A stretch of 64,000 bases of DNA from VRUE01 sp963699225 (GCA_963699225.1 OY969423.1:1550001-1614000); one strand, 5' to 3'. Shown: positions 8,084 through 16,386, counted from the stretch's first letter. Notes: generated by a model from the letters alone, not told the origin. Numbers and translations are program-made.

Positions 8084-8115
8084 TACACAGGCAAACTGCA
8101 CAGTTTGCCTGTGTA
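8084..8115. promoter_or_regulatory. MarR operator: perfect 15+15 bp palindrome
   Basis: Arms 8084-8098 and 8101-8115 are exact reverse complements (core CAGGCAAACTG) around a 2-nt spacer CA. The palindrome lies between the divergent MarR and MFS genes. Its right end touches the TATATT hexamer (8114-8119) that would serve the MFS gene, whose GTG follows 7 nt later. A bound MarR dimer would therefore block the promoter directly. Confidence 0.88.
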
Positions 8116-8126
8116 TATTGAGAGAC

Positions 8127-9884
8127 GTGTCAGCGACGAGCGCAGCGCAGGCCAACGGCAGCCCGGCCAACGACCGCTACAAGTGGATCGCCCTCTCCAA
8201 CACCACCCTGGCGATCCTGCTGGCGACGCTCGACGCCTCGATCACGCTGATCGCGATGCCCGACATCTTCCGCGGCATCCACCTCGACCCGCTGGTGCCG
8301 GGCAACAGCTTCTACCTGCTCTGGATGATCCTCGGCTACCTGGTCGTCTCCAGCGTGCTGATCGTCAGCCTCGGCCGACTCGGCGACATCTACGGCCGGG
8401 TGAAGATCTACAACCTCGGCTTCGTCATCTACACCGTCGCCTCACTGCTGCTGGCGATCGACTGGATGACGGGACAGGCCGGCGCCATGTACCTCGTGAT
8501 CTTCCGCATCGTCCAAGGCGTCGGCGGCGCCTGCCTGCTGGCCAACGCAGCGGCGATCATCACTGACGCCTTCCCGATCAACCAGCGCGGCATGGCGCTC
8601 GGCATCAACAACATCGTCGGCGTCAGCGGCATGTTCGTCGGCCTCATCCTCGGCGGCCTGCTGGCGCCGATCGACTGGCGCTTGGTCTTCCTGATCTCGG
8701 TCCCGGTCGGCCTCTTCGGCACCGTCTGGGCCTACCTCAAGCTCGAGGAGCGCAGCAAACCGCGGCCGGCCTCGATCGACTGGGGCGGCAACGTCACCTT
8801 CGCCCTCGGCCTGGTCCTGGTGATGGTCGCGGTCACCTACGGCATCCGCCCCTACGGCGGCAGCCCGACCGGCTGGGGCAGCCCCCGCGTGCTCGCCCTG
8901 ATGGCCGGCTCGATCACCTCGCTGATCGCCTTCGCCGTGATCGAGCGTCGCGTCGCCGAGCCGATGTTCCGCCTCCCCCTCTTCCGCATCCGCGCCTTCA
9001 CCTTCGGCACCCTCTCGACCTTCCTCGCCGCCGTCTCGCGCGGCGGCCTGATGTTCATGCTGATCATCTGGCTGCAGGGGATCTGGCTGCCGCTGCACGG
9101 CTATGGCTTCACCGAAACGCCGCTCTGGGCCGGCATCTACATGCTGCCGCTGACGATCGGGCTGCTGCTCGCCGGGCCGACCTCCGGCTACCTCTCCGAC
9201 CGCTTTGGCGCCCGCCCCTTCGCCACTGGCGGCATGATCGCCGCCGCGATCAGCTTCGCCCTGCTGATGGCGCTGCCGATCGACTTCGCCTACCCCGTCT
9301 TCGCCGCGATCCTGCTGCTGCAGGGCATCTCGATGGGGATGTTCGCCTCGCCCAATCGCGCCGCGGTGATGAACAGCCTGCCGGCCGCCGACCGCGGCGC
9401 CGGCGGCGGCATGAACCAGACCTTCCAGAACTCGGCCCAGGTGCTCTCGGTCGGGATCTTCTTCACCCTGTTGATCATCGGCCTCTCCTCCAGCCTGCCG
9501 ACCGCCCTGAGCGGTGGCCTGGAAGCACACGGGGTCTCCCACGGAGTCGCCCACCACGCTGGCCAGACGCCGCCGATCTCGGTCCTCTTCGCCGCCTTCC
9601 TCGGCTACAACCCGATCCAGCACCTGGTCGGCCCGCACGCCCTGGCGGCGCTGCCGGCCCACGCCCACGCGGCGCTCACCGGGCAGGCCTTCTTCCCCCA
9701 CCTGATCGCCGGGCCCTTCAGCGACGGCCTCGACACCGCCTTCACCTTCGCCATCGTCGCCTGTCTCGTCGCCGCTGCCGCCTCGCTGCTGCGCGGCGGC
9801 CAGTACCACCATGCCGAGGAGCCGGCCCAGGCCCCGATCGGCCCACCCCAAGTCCCGCAACTGGAGGAGCAACATGCGCGTTGA
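8127..9884 (+). CDS. MFS drug-efflux transporter, DHA2 (14 TM)
   Basis: 585 residues from GTG 8127; this start avoids reading back through the operator and the MarR gene. It shows the loop-2/3 motif A (GRLGDIYGRVK), a conserved acidic residue in helix 1 (LLATLDASI) typical of DHA2, and about 14 membrane helices, with a His-rich stretch (GVSHGVAHHAG) in a late extracytoplasmic loop. It should export lipophilic compounds by proton antiport. It is controlled by the divergent MarR and overlaps the next gene by 11 nt, so the two are cotranslated. Confidence 0.92.
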   Translation: MSATSAAQANGSPANDRYKWIALSNTTLAILLATLDASITLIAMPDIFRGIHLDPLVPGNSFYLLWMILGYLVVSSVLIVSLGRLGDIYGRVKIYNLGFVIYTVASLLLAIDWMTGQAGAMYLVIFRIVQGVGGACLLANAAAIITDAFPINQRGMALGINNIVGVSGMFVGLILGGLLAPIDWRLVFLISVPVGLFGTVWAYLKLEERSKPRPASIDWGGNVTFALGLVLVMVAVTYGIRPYGGSPTGWGSPRVLALMAGSITSLIAFAVIERRVAEPMFRLPLFRIRAFTFGTLSTFLAAVSRGGLMFMLIIWLQGIWLPLHGYGFTETPLWAGIYMLPLTIGLLLAGPTSGYLSDRFGARPFATGGMIAAAISFALLMALPIDFAYPVFAAILLLQGISMGMFASPNRAAVMNSLPAADRGAGGGMNQTFQNSAQVLSVGIFFTLLIIGLSSSLPTALSGGLEAHGVSHGVAHHAGQTPPISVLFAAFLGYNPIQHLVGPHALAALPAHAHAALTGQAFFPHLIAGPFSDGLDTAFTFAIVACLVAAAASLLRGGQYHHAEEPAQAPIGPPQVPQLEEQHAR

Positions 9885-10551
9885 GTGGCACGGACAGTCC
9901 GCCTTCACCCTGGCCTCGGACGAGGCGACCGTCTTCATCGATCCCTTCGGCGAGATGGGGCCGCTGCTGGCGGATCGGGGCCTCAAGTTCGAGCATCCGC
10001 CGATCGAGGTGGACGGAGTCGACCTGTTGCTGGTCACCCACGAGCACCGCGACCACAACGCCGTCGAGGTAATCGGCGGCGAGCCGCAGACGCTGCGCGC
10101 AACCGCCGGCAAGCACAGCACCGATGCAGTCGGCGAGGTGCTCGGGGTCGCCTCCGAGCACGACGAGGTGGCCGGCACCGAACGCGGGCCGAACACGATC
10201 TTCGTCTTCGAGCTCGACGGCCTGCGCGTCGCTCACTTCGGCGATTTCGGTCAGCGCCAGCTGCGCGAGGAGCAGGCGGCCGCGATCGGCGCTGTCGACC
10301 TGCTCATCCTGCCGGTCGGCGGGGGGCCGACGATCGGCGCCGCCCAGGCGGGCGCGATCGTCTCCCGCCTCGACGCCCGCTGGGTGGTGCCGATGCACTA
10401 CCGCAACGAGCGCGCCGACTTCCTCCCCGAGACCGAGGAGGAGTTCGTCGCCCAGATGCCGCAGACCGCCCGCTTCGGGACCCCTTCCTTCGACACCGCC
10501 GACCTGCCCGCCGAAGGCGGCCCGATCGCGGTGGTCCCCGCCGCGCCCTAG
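9874..10551 (+). CDS. UPF0173-type metal-dependent hydrolase (MBL fold)
   Basis: 225 residues. The start at ATG 9874 has GGAGG nine bases upstream and lies inside the end of the MFS gene. Metallo-beta-lactamase fold: the first metal motif is THEHRDH (HxHxDH, about residues 53-59), a later HFGDFG supplies the bridging Asp, and VVPMHY the last His. Family members are cytosolic hydrolases of unknown substrate, close to UlaG lactonases. Coupling to the efflux pump suggests joint handling of the same inducer, which is inference. Confidence 0.85.
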   Translation: MRVEWHGQSAFTLASDEATVFIDPFGEMGPLLADRGLKFEHPPIEVDGVDLLLVTHEHRDHNAVEVIGGEPQTLRATAGKHSTDAVGEVLGVASEHDEVAGTERGPNTIFVFELDGLRVAHFGDFGQRQLREEQAAAIGAVDLLILPVGGGPTIGAAQAGAIVSRLDARWVVPMHYRNERADFLPETEEEFVAQMPQTARFGTPSFDTADLPAEGGPIAVVPAAP

Positions 10552-10647
10552 CGTTTACATCAACATCCTCATCCAAAGGCGGCGCGGCGCTATGGTCCCC
10601 CTGGCGGGTCTGACCCGCGCGCAACCAAACAGCGAAAGGGGTCGGAT

Positions 10648-11091
10648 TTGAGCGGCGACGAGATCAACGAGATGGGACCGATCGATTACCTGATCGTCGA
10701 GTGGCCGGGGCGGCAGCCGACCGGCGAGGCGCTGCCGCACCTGGTCGACCTGGTCGACCGCGGCCTGATCCGCATCCTCGACCTCAGCTTCATCACCAAG
10801 GCCGAGGACGGCTCCGTCGCCGCGCTGGAGCTCGCCGACCTCGGCGACGAGATCGACGTCTTCGCCACCTTCGAGGGCGCCTCCTCGGGCCTGCTCGGCG
10901 ACGACGACATCGCCGAGGCCGGCAACGCGCTCGAGCCCGGCACCTCGGCCGCCCTGCTCGTCTTCGAGAACAGCTGGGCGGCGCCGTTTGCAGCTGCCGT
11001 GCGCCGCTCCGGCGGCCAGCTGGTCGCCAGCGGCCGCATCCCCGTCCAAGACGTCCTCGCCGCGCTCGACGCGGTCGAGGCATCCGAGTAG
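10648..11091 (+). CDS. DUF6325-like family protein
   Basis: 147 residues from TTG 10648 with a G-rich site (AAAGGGG) upstream. The sequence MGPIDYLIVEWPG, then LVDRGLIRILDLSFITK, then the acidic ELADLGDEIDVF and the Ala-rich SAALLVFENSWAAPFAAAVR, matches a small actinobacterial family that I recall as DUF6325; function unknown. Predicted cytosolic alpha/beta. It sits 11 nt before a SHOCT protein, an arrangement I have seen repeatedly in actinobacteria, so the two probably act together. Confidence 0.75.
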   Translation: MSGDEINEMGPIDYLIVEWPGRQPTGEALPHLVDLVDRGLIRILDLSFITKAEDGSVAALELADLGDEIDVFATFEGASSGLLGDDDIAEAGNALEPGTSAALLVFENSWAAPFAAAVRRSGGQLVASGRIPVQDVLAALDAVEASE

Positions 11092-11102
11092 GAGGAGAAC
11101 CC

Positions 11103-11372
11103 ATGCCAGGACTACTTCGAGGAGTGGCGCGCACGGCGGTCATCGCCGGCACCGCGACCACGGTCAGCAACCGCGTCTCGCGCCGCCAGGGCCAGCGCTG
11201 GGCCCAGCAGGAAGAACAGCAACAGGCTCCCGCCCCCGAAGCCGCGCCGCCGGCCCCCGCAGGCGGGCAGTCGACGATCGATCAGCTCAAGCAGCTCGGC
11301 GAGCTGAAGGCCCAGGGCATCCTCACCGAGGAGGAGTTCGCCGCCCAGAAGGCCAAGCTGCTCAACGCCTGA
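11103..11372 (+). CDS. Small SHOCT-domain protein
   Basis: 89 residues, ATG 11103 with GGAGGAG ten bases upstream. N-terminal basic/hydrophobic segment (GLLRGVARTAVIAGTATTVS), a Gln/Ala/Pro linker, and a C-terminal SHOCT helix pair (QLKQLGELKAQGILTEEEF). SHOCT domains are short oligomerisation or membrane-recruiting units often attached to other domains. Probably the partner of the gene just upstream. Confidence 0.85.
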   Translation: MPGLLRGVARTAVIAGTATTVSNRVSRRQGQRWAQQEEQQQAPAPEAAPPAPAGGQSTIDQLKQLGELKAQGILTEEEFAAQKAKLLNA

Positions 11373-11384
11373 GCGGCGCTCCGC

Positions 11385-11768
11385 TCAGGAAGGCTGCTGC
11401 AGCACCGAGAGGATGTTGCCGGCCGGGTCCTTGAACCAGGCAATCGAGGGACCCGGCCCGCGGGCGATCCCCTTCTCGTCCTGCTCGAAGCCCTCGTAGC
11501 GCTCGAACTCGACCCCCTTCGAGTCGAGCTCATCGACCGCCGCGTCGACATCGTCGACCTCGAAGTTGAGGATCGTGTAGGTGGCGGGGACGAAGTCGGG
11601 CTTGCGGTAGACGAGGGTGTCGCGGCCGCCAGCGAGCTGGATCGAGGCAACGCCGAACTCCTCGCTCATGACTTTGAAGCCCAGCCCCAGGGTCTCGCCG
11701 TAGAACTTCTTGGCAGCGTCGATGTCGTCAACCGCGAAGCCGTTGGTCGCCTTGGTGTTCGCGAACAT
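11385..11768 (-). CDS. VOC/glyoxalase-family protein
   Basis: 127 residues from ATG 11768, which has AAGGAC upstream; longer in-frame starts have no ribosome site. Two beta-alpha-beta-beta-beta units of the vicinal oxygen chelate fold are visible: GFAVDDIDAAKKFYGETLGL at the start and NFEVDDVDAAVDELDSKGV in the middle, ending GPSIAWFKDPAGNILSVLQ with the usual metal-site Glu replaced by other residues. Function could be metal-bound lyase/isomerase or a ligand-binding protein; not decidable here. Confidence 0.85.
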   Translation of the reverse strand: MFANTKATNGFAVDDIDAAKKFYGETLGLGFKVMSEEFGVASIQLAGGRDTLVYRKPDFVPATYTILNFEVDDVDAAVDELDSKGVEFERYEGFEQDEKGIARGPGPSIAWFKDPAGNILSVLQQPS

Positions 11769-11799
11769 TGGTCCGTCCTTTCGCTTGCTTGTCTGACGG

Positions 11800-12147
11800 C
11801 TACCCGGCCAGCTCGGGGATATGTCGTTCGAGGTGCTCGGCGATCGTCTCACGCACCCACTGCTGGGTGGCCGAGTCGGCCATCCGGTAGCGGCCGAGCA
11901 GCAGCTTCTGCTCGCTCAGCGGCAGGCCGGCGATCTCCCAGCGCACCGCGAGCCGCTCGAAGAGCAGCTCCGAGCGCCGGTGCCAGGCGTCCTCCTGGTT
12001 GGTCGCCGCGGTCGCTGGGCCCTCCTCGAGCTTGGCGATCGTGCCGGCGCTGAGCGACTGGCGCAGGGTCAGGGTGTTGCCTTCCGCGTCGGTGTACTCA
12101 ACCGTCACTGGCTTCTCCCGCGGCCGCCGCTTCTTTCCCTTCGCCAT
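11800..12147 (-). CDS. Hypothetical protein in arfB operon
   Basis: 115 residues. Basic start (MAKGKKRRPREK), a beta-like EYTDAEGNTLTLRQSLS segment, then helices ending in GRYRMADSATQQWVRETIAEHLERH. I do not recognise it. Its ATG shares one base with the stop of arfB (TGATG), so it is translated by coupling with that ribosome-rescue factor. Confidence 0.7.
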   Translation of the reverse strand: MAKGKKRRPREKPVTVEYTDAEGNTLTLRQSLSAGTIAKLEEGPATAATNQEDAWHRRSELLFERLAVRWEIAGLPLSEQKLLLGRYRMADSATQQWVRETIAEHLERHIPELAG

Positions 12148-12548
12148 CAGTAGTCCCCGCTTGGAGGACGGCGCGTGCGCTTGCGTTCCCCCGCCCGCCG
12201 CTTCTCTTCCAGGCGCTTCATCCGCGAGGCTCGCGTGGGCCGGGTCGGACGCCGACGCACCGGCTCGTCGAGCCCGGCGGCGATCTTCTCCGCCAGCCGC
12301 TGCAGTGCCAGTTCGCGGTTGCGCGCCTGGCCGCGCGCGTCCTGGGCGACGGCGGTGATCAGCGAGCCGCCGCGGTCGAGCAGCATCGCCCGCTGGCGCT
12401 CATCCAGCGTCCGCGAGGTCTCAACGTCAAACGCGGCTTCCACCCGCGAGGCGGTGACGTTGGCGTGCTGGCCCCCCGGCCCCGAGGAGCGGCTGGCGCG
12501 CAGCTCGATCTCGGCCAGCGGGATCGAGAGCCGCGAGTCGATTCTCAG
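12147..12548 (-). CDS. arfB: Alternative ribosome-rescue factor ArfB-like (GGQ)
   Basis: 133 residues if started at CTG 12548. The catalytic release-factor motif SSGPGGQHAN lies upstream of the first ATG/GTG/TTG in this frame (GTG 12443), so translation must begin earlier. The only sensible site is CTG at 12548-12546, overlapping the stop of the upstream gene as CTGA. The reading then starts RIDSRLSIPLAEIELRAS, which is how ArfB/YaeJ proteins begin. GGQ hydrolyses peptidyl-tRNA on stalled ribosomes; the C-terminal basic tail (RMKRLEEKRRAGERKRTRR) is the expected mRNA-channel probe. Function confident, start codon inferred. Confidence 0.85.
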   Translation of the reverse strand: MRIDSRLSIPLAEIELRASRSSGPGGQHANVTASRVEAAFDVETSRTLDERQRAMLLDRGGSLITAVAQDARGQARNRELALQRLAEKIAAGLDEPVRRRPTRPTRASRMKRLEEKRRAGERKRTRRPPSGDY

Positions 12549-12832
12549 CTCGTCGGCGATAGGGCATCGACCTTCCCAGCCAGCTCGAAGTCGGCGGCGG
12601 TGAGGCCACCCTCCGAGTGGGTGGAAATCGTCACCGTCACCGTGTCCCAGGAGACCTCCAGGTCCGGGTGGTGGCCCATCTCCTCGGCCGGCCCGACCAG
12701 GCTCTCGACGAACTTCACCGAGCCGACGAAATCACCGCAGCCGAAGCTCCTTCGGATCGCCTTGCCGCTCTGCTCCCAGCCGCTAAGCCCGGTGAGCCTT
12801 TCGCTGATCTCCGCATCGCTTAGAAGCGCCAT
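12545..12832 (-). CDS. phhB: 4a-hydroxytetrahydrobiopterin dehydratase
   Basis: 95 residues, the usual size. The signature HHPDLEVSWDTVTVTI followed by STHSEGGLTAADFELA carries the two active-site His and the Asp of pterin-4a-carbinolamine dehydratases. The enzyme recycles 4a-hydroxy-tetrahydropterin, or acts in other pterin and molybdopterin settings, in the cytosol. It is the first gene of a coupled operon followed by arfB and a hypothetical gene; the functional reason for that grouping is unclear. Confidence 0.92.
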   Translation of the reverse strand: MALLSDAEISERLTGLSGWEQSGKAIRRSFGCGDFVGSVKFVESLVGPAEEMGHHPDLEVSWDTVTVTISTHSEGGLTAADFELAGKVDALSPTS

Positions 12833-12893
12833 GGCTCACATGCTGACACGCCACGGCGATGACCCAGTGTGGGACTAGGCCTATGCTGCATAA

Positions 12894-13685
12894 ATGCCAC
12901 AAGGTCGCGACGGCCGCCCCACTCTCTGGCACATCAGCGTCTCGCACTACAGCGAGAAGGCGCGCTGGGCCCTCGATCACAAGCAAGTGCCGCACAAACG
13001 GCGCGCGGTCTCGATCCCGGGCCTGCACATCCCCGCCTCGATGCTGCTCACCGGCGGCACCAGCCACACCTTCCCGGTGCTCGAGATCGACGGGCGGGCG
13101 ATCGGCGACTCGAGCGAGATCATCGCCGCGCTGGAGCAGCGCTATCCCGAGCGGCCGCTCTATCCCGCCGACCCCGAGCAGCGCCGCCGCGCGTTCGAGC
13201 TCGAGGACTTCTTCGACGAGGAGCTGGGGCCGCACATCCGCCTGCTCGCCTTCCATGAGCTGAGCAAGGATCCCGAGCGCTTCCAGGCGGTTATCGCCCG
13301 CAGCACGCCGGGTCCGGTCGCCTCCCTTGGCAGTGGCGCCGTCACCTATGCCCGCACCTACACCAACCTGCGCTTCGGCGTCCGCAGCGAGGAAGCAGCC
13401 GAGATCGCGCGTGGCAAGGTCATCGCCGCGCTCGACCGCCTCGAGGCCGAGCTCGGCCCGAACGAGTACCTGGCCGGCGACTCCTTCAGCGTCGCCGACC
13501 TCACCGCGGCCGCCCTCTTCTTCCCCTTGGTGCTGCCCGACGAGGGACCCGTCCCCACCGACGAACCGCCTCCGGCCGGCATCGCGAGCTTCCGCGCCCC
13601 GCTCGAGGAGCGCCCCGGCTACCGCTGGATCGAAGAGACCTTCCGCAAGCACCGGCAGCATGCCGGCGTCGCGCTCGCCGCCTAG
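12894..13685 (+). CDS. Glutathione S-transferase family protein
   Basis: 263 residues, ATG 12894. N-terminal thioredoxin-fold domain (LWHISVSHYSEKARWALDH, then GGTSHTFPVLEIDGRAIGDS with the cis-Pro and the DS/ES gamma-glutamyl contact), followed by an all-helical domain ending in GDSFSVADLTAAALFFPLV, the usual N-capping box of GSTs. Actinobacteria generally lack glutathione, so the thiol partner or the reaction is open. Divergent from the pterin gene. Confidence 0.88.
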   Translation: MPQGRDGRPTLWHISVSHYSEKARWALDHKQVPHKRRAVSIPGLHIPASMLLTGGTSHTFPVLEIDGRAIGDSSEIIAALEQRYPERPLYPADPEQRRRAFELEDFFDEELGPHIRLLAFHELSKDPERFQAVIARSTPGPVASLGSGAVTYARTYTNLRFGVRSEEAAEIARGKVIAALDRLEAELGPNEYLAGDSFSVADLTAAALFFPLVLPDEGPVPTDEPPPAGIASFRAPLEERPGYRWIEETFRKHRQHAGVALAA

Positions 13686-13702
13686 CGTCGCCCGTACAGA
13701 CG

Positions 13703-13731
13703 CTGAAACCAGCGTTTCAGTCCTAATTTTT
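13703..13731 (+). terminator. Rho-independent terminator of the GST gene
   Basis: A perfect 7-bp stem CTGAAAC/GTTTCAG (13703-13709 and 13714-13720) with tetraloop CAGC is followed by TCCTAATTTTT. It lies 17 nt after the GST stop and only 19 nt before the cyclase start. Confidence 0.75.
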
Positions 13732-13749
13732 GGGTAGAGCCGTGCCGAT

Positions 13750-14727
13750 ATGGCGGCCATGAGCGACGGCAGCGGCAACCGACTGCGGGCGATAATCCAG
13801 ACCCAGACCGAGATCGCGGCCAGTGACCTCGAGCTCGACGCGGTGATGGAGCTGATCGCCCGGCGCGCCCAGGACCTGACTCGCGGCAGCGGCGGCGTGA
13901 TCGAGCTCGCCGACGGTGACGAAATGGTCTATCGCGTCACCACCGGCGAGGCCACCCCCTTCCTCGGCGTGCGCCTGAAGATGGACGCGAGCCTCTCCGG
14001 GCTCTGCGTGCGAGAAGAAAAGGTCCTGCGCTGCGACGACACCGCGACCGACCCGCGGGTCGACAACGAGGCCTGTCAGCGGGTCAACGCCCTCTCGATG
14101 ATCTGCGTGCCGCTGATCCACCAGGAGGAGACGGTCGGCGTGCTCAAGGTCTTCGCACCGCGGGTCAACAACTTCGACGAGGGCGATGTCGAGACGCTGG
14201 AGCTGCTCAGTGAGCTGGTTGCCGCCCACATGTCACACGCCCGCCTCTTCGCCGCCGAGGTGCACGGCGGTCGCCACGACGCGCTCACCGGCCTGCTCAA
14301 CCGCCGCGCCTACGAGGAACGGCTGCCGGTCGAGATCGCCCGCGCCTCGCGCTACGCCTGGCCACTCTCGCTCTGCTTGCTCGACCTCGACGGCTTCAAG
14401 AAGATCAACGACACGCTCGGTCACCCCTCCGGCGACCGGGCCCTGCAGCAGGTCGCCGCCCTGCTCGACGAGTCGCGCCTCGCTGACGACAGCTTTCGCA
14501 TCGGCGGTGACGAGTTCGCCCTGCTGATGCCGAAGACCTGCGCCGAGGACGCCGAACTGGCGGCCGCCCGCCTCAGTCAGGAGATCAGCCGGATCGGCAT
14601 GTCCGACGGCTCGCTCGGCGCCTCGTTCGGAGTTGCCGAAGGCGCCGAGGACCCGGCCGTCCTGCACGCGATGGCCGACAAACGCCTCCTAGCCGCAAAG
14701 GACCGGCTGCACCGACGCTCGCGCTGA
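13750..14727 (+). CDS. Diguanylate cyclase, GAF-GGDEF
   Basis: 325 residues. A GAF sensor domain occupies about residues 15-165, with a possible Cys/His-containing pocket (GLCVREEKVLRCDDTATDPR). The catalytic GGDEF domain follows (about 170-325) with intact GGDEF in FRIGGDEFALL and, five residues ahead of it, RLAD, which fits the RxxD product-inhibition I-site. It should make c-di-GMP from two GTP in the cytosol under control of the GAF ligand and product feedback. A membrane HD-GYP protein lies 1.8 kb downstream on the other strand. Confidence 0.93.
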   Translation: MAAMSDGSGNRLRAIIQTQTEIAASDLELDAVMELIARRAQDLTRGSGGVIELADGDEMVYRVTTGEATPFLGVRLKMDASLSGLCVREEKVLRCDDTATDPRVDNEACQRVNALSMICVPLIHQEETVGVLKVFAPRVNNFDEGDVETLELLSELVAAHMSHARLFAAEVHGGRHDALTGLLNRRAYEERLPVEIARASRYAWPLSLCLLDLDGFKKINDTLGHPSGDRALQQVAALLDESRLADDSFRIGGDEFALLMPKTCAEDAELAAARLSQEISRIGMSDGSLGASFGVAEGAEDPAVLHAMADKRLLAAKDRLHRRSR

Positions 14728-15123
14728 GTCGGCCGACTGGTTCTGAGCGGCGAGCCGCAGCCGAGCCGGCGAGATCACCCCACAGATTCCGCCGAACCAT
14801 CGCCCGTTACGCCGGGAGAGAAAGAGCCCGTAGCTGCGGCCAGTGCGGCGCGGCAGAGCGCAAGCTGCAGCGCGCCGCGAACTGTGCACGTCGAGCATCC
14901 GGCCTTTCTGAACCGCGCCCTTGTAGACGCGGCTGACTTCGTAGCGGTAAACCGCATGGAGCGGCCCGTGCGGCAGGACCCTGATCAGCCTCCCAACGAT
15001 TGCGCCATCGGCTTGACGCAGCGACTCGGACGGTGGCTGCGGCGCACAGGAGCAGGCCGCCGCGCTCGTGGCGAATGCCAACATCGCCAAGACAACCAGT
15101 CCGATCACCCACCTCCCCCGCAC
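14689..15123 (-). CDS. Secreted TIMP/netrin-like Cys protein
   Basis: 144 residues with a signal peptide (MRGRWVIGLVVLAMLAFATSAAA) and the mature N-terminus beginning Cys-Ser-Cys. A CxC start followed by an OB-like pattern (DGAIVGRLIRV, YRYEVSRVYKGAV, FLSRRNGRWFGGICG) is what tissue-inhibitor-of-metalloproteinase-like bacterial proteins show. Function is not known for bacterial members. Its 3' end overlaps the cyclase gene by 39 nt, convergently. Confidence 0.65.
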   Translation of the reverse strand: MRGRWVIGLVVLAMLAFATSAAACSCAPQPPSESLRQADGAIVGRLIRVLPHGPLHAVYRYEVSRVYKGAVQKGRMLDVHSSRRAAACALPRRTGRSYGLFLSRRNGRWFGGICGVISPARLRLAAQNQSADSARASVQPVLCG

Positions 15124-15137
15124 TCGTTCAACTTACC

Positions 15138-15256
15138 TGAGGGTGGATCCCGGTAGGGGTGAAGCGTCTTGCACTTTTTCGGCAATCCCTTGTGGCGCCA
15201 GCAATAGCCTCTCCACCGAAAAAGTTAAGCGAAACCCCTACCGGGATCCACCCTCA
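15138..15256. repeat. 119-nt nested inverted repeat (MITE-like or structured RNA)
   Basis: Outer arms 15138-15160 and 15234-15256 are perfect 23-nt reverse complements (contain GGATCCCGGTAGGGGT on the left). Inner arms ACTTTTTCGG/CCGAAAAAGT at 15173-15182 and 15216-15225 pair perfectly too, leaving a 33-nt loop that itself holds the palindrome TGGCGCCA. The right arm includes the stop codon of the alcohol dehydrogenase. No copy was noticed elsewhere in the window. Confidence 0.85.
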
Positions 15257-16288
15257 CGGAGTGAGGACGATCTTGAGGGCTTCGCGCTGGTCGTAGAGCG
15301 CGTAGGCCTCGGCCGCCTGATCGAGCTTCATGTGATGGGTGACCAGCGGCGAGGGGTCGAGCTTGCCGGCCTCGATCAGGGCCAGCACCCGGTCGACGTG
15401 GGCGATCACGTTGGCGAGGCCAAGCCGCAAGGTCAGGCCCTTGAGCCAGGCGAGGCCGAGCGGCACCTCGCCCTTGCCGGCGTAGGCACCGATCCCGGAG
15501 ACGGTGCCGGCATCGCGGGCGAGGCTGACCGCCATCGCCAGCGGCCCGGGATCGCCGACCGCGTCGATGACGACGTCCACCCCGCGCTTCCCGGTCGCCG
15601 CACGGACGACCTTCTTCGGCTCCTCCTCGGTCAGGTGGACCGGCGTGGCGCCAAACTCGCCGGCCATCGCCAGCCGCTGCTCAACCGAGTCGATCGCGAA
15701 GACCTTGGTCGCACCGCCAGCCAGCGCCGCCTGCACGGCGCAGAGGCCAACCGGCCCCAAGCCCAGCACGGCGACGGTGTCGCCCGAGCGCATGCCCGCG
15801 TGGGCGACGGCGTGGTAGCCGGTGCCCATCACGTCGCCGGCGAAGAGCGCCACCTCGTCGGACATGCCCTCCGGCACCCGGCGCAGGGTCAAGTTGGCGC
15901 GCGGGACGAGCAACTGCTCGGCCTGGGCCCCCTGCAGGTCCCCGAGGTGAGAGCCGTGACCGAAGGTCTGGCCGTTGTCGCAGCGGTGGTAATCGCCGCG
16001 CAGGCAGGGCGTGCAGGTCGCGCAAGCAGTGTGAAAGCAGCCGAGCACGCGGTCGCCGACGGCGACCCGCGCGACGTCGGGCCCAGCGGCGAGCACGGTG
16101 CCGACGAACTCGTGCCCGATCGTGAACCCCCGCTCGACCGGCACCCGGCCATGGAAGATGTGCAAGTCCGAGCCACAGATCCCGCTCGCCTCGACCCGAA
16201 CAAGCGCGTCGTCGCCCGCCCTCAGCTCGGGCGCGGACTTCTCCTCAACCCGGACCTCGCCGGGAGCCTGAAATGTCACCGCGCGCAT
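15254..16288 (-). CDS. Zinc-dependent alcohol dehydrogenase
   Basis: 344 residues from ATG 16288; the frame stays open for 25 more codons but the family begins at MRAVTFQAPGEV. Catalytic-zinc residues are seen in GICGSDLH and GHEFVG, and a complete structural-zinc loop C-x2-C-x2-C-x7-C in ACATCTPCLRGDYHRC. The Rossmann motif is VLGLGPVGLCAVQAA. It resembles FdhA/tdh-like medium-chain dehydrogenases that oxidise an alcohol with NAD(P). Substrate unknown. Its stop codon is embedded in the large inverted repeat. Confidence 0.92.
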   Translation of the reverse strand: MRAVTFQAPGEVRVEEKSAPELRAGDDALVRVEASGICGSDLHIFHGRVPVERGFTIGHEFVGTVLAAGPDVARVAVGDRVLGCFHTACATCTPCLRGDYHRCDNGQTFGHGSHLGDLQGAQAEQLLVPRANLTLRRVPEGMSDEVALFAGDVMGTGYHAVAHAGMRSGDTVAVLGLGPVGLCAVQAALAGGATKVFAIDSVEQRLAMAGEFGATPVHLTEEEPKKVVRAATGKRGVDVVIDAVGDPGPLAMAVSLARDAGTVSGIGAYAGKGEVPLGLAWLKGLTLRLGLANVIAHVDRVLALIEAGKLDPSPLVTHHMKLDQAAEAYALYDQREALKIVLTP

Positions 16289-16386
16289 GAGCCAGAACCT
16301 ACCCGCTCGTCGGCTGAGCGGTTGGCGCCGAATTAACGTGCTCGCGGGAGCGTGGCTGGCCAAGCTGGGCGGTGCGCGAGGGCGCC

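Noticed and set aside
8442..10196. Long open frame on the minus strand over the MFS gene
   Set aside because: It is Arg/Asp/Gln-rich low-complexity sequence opposite a clear 14-helix transporter; a GC-rich shadow.
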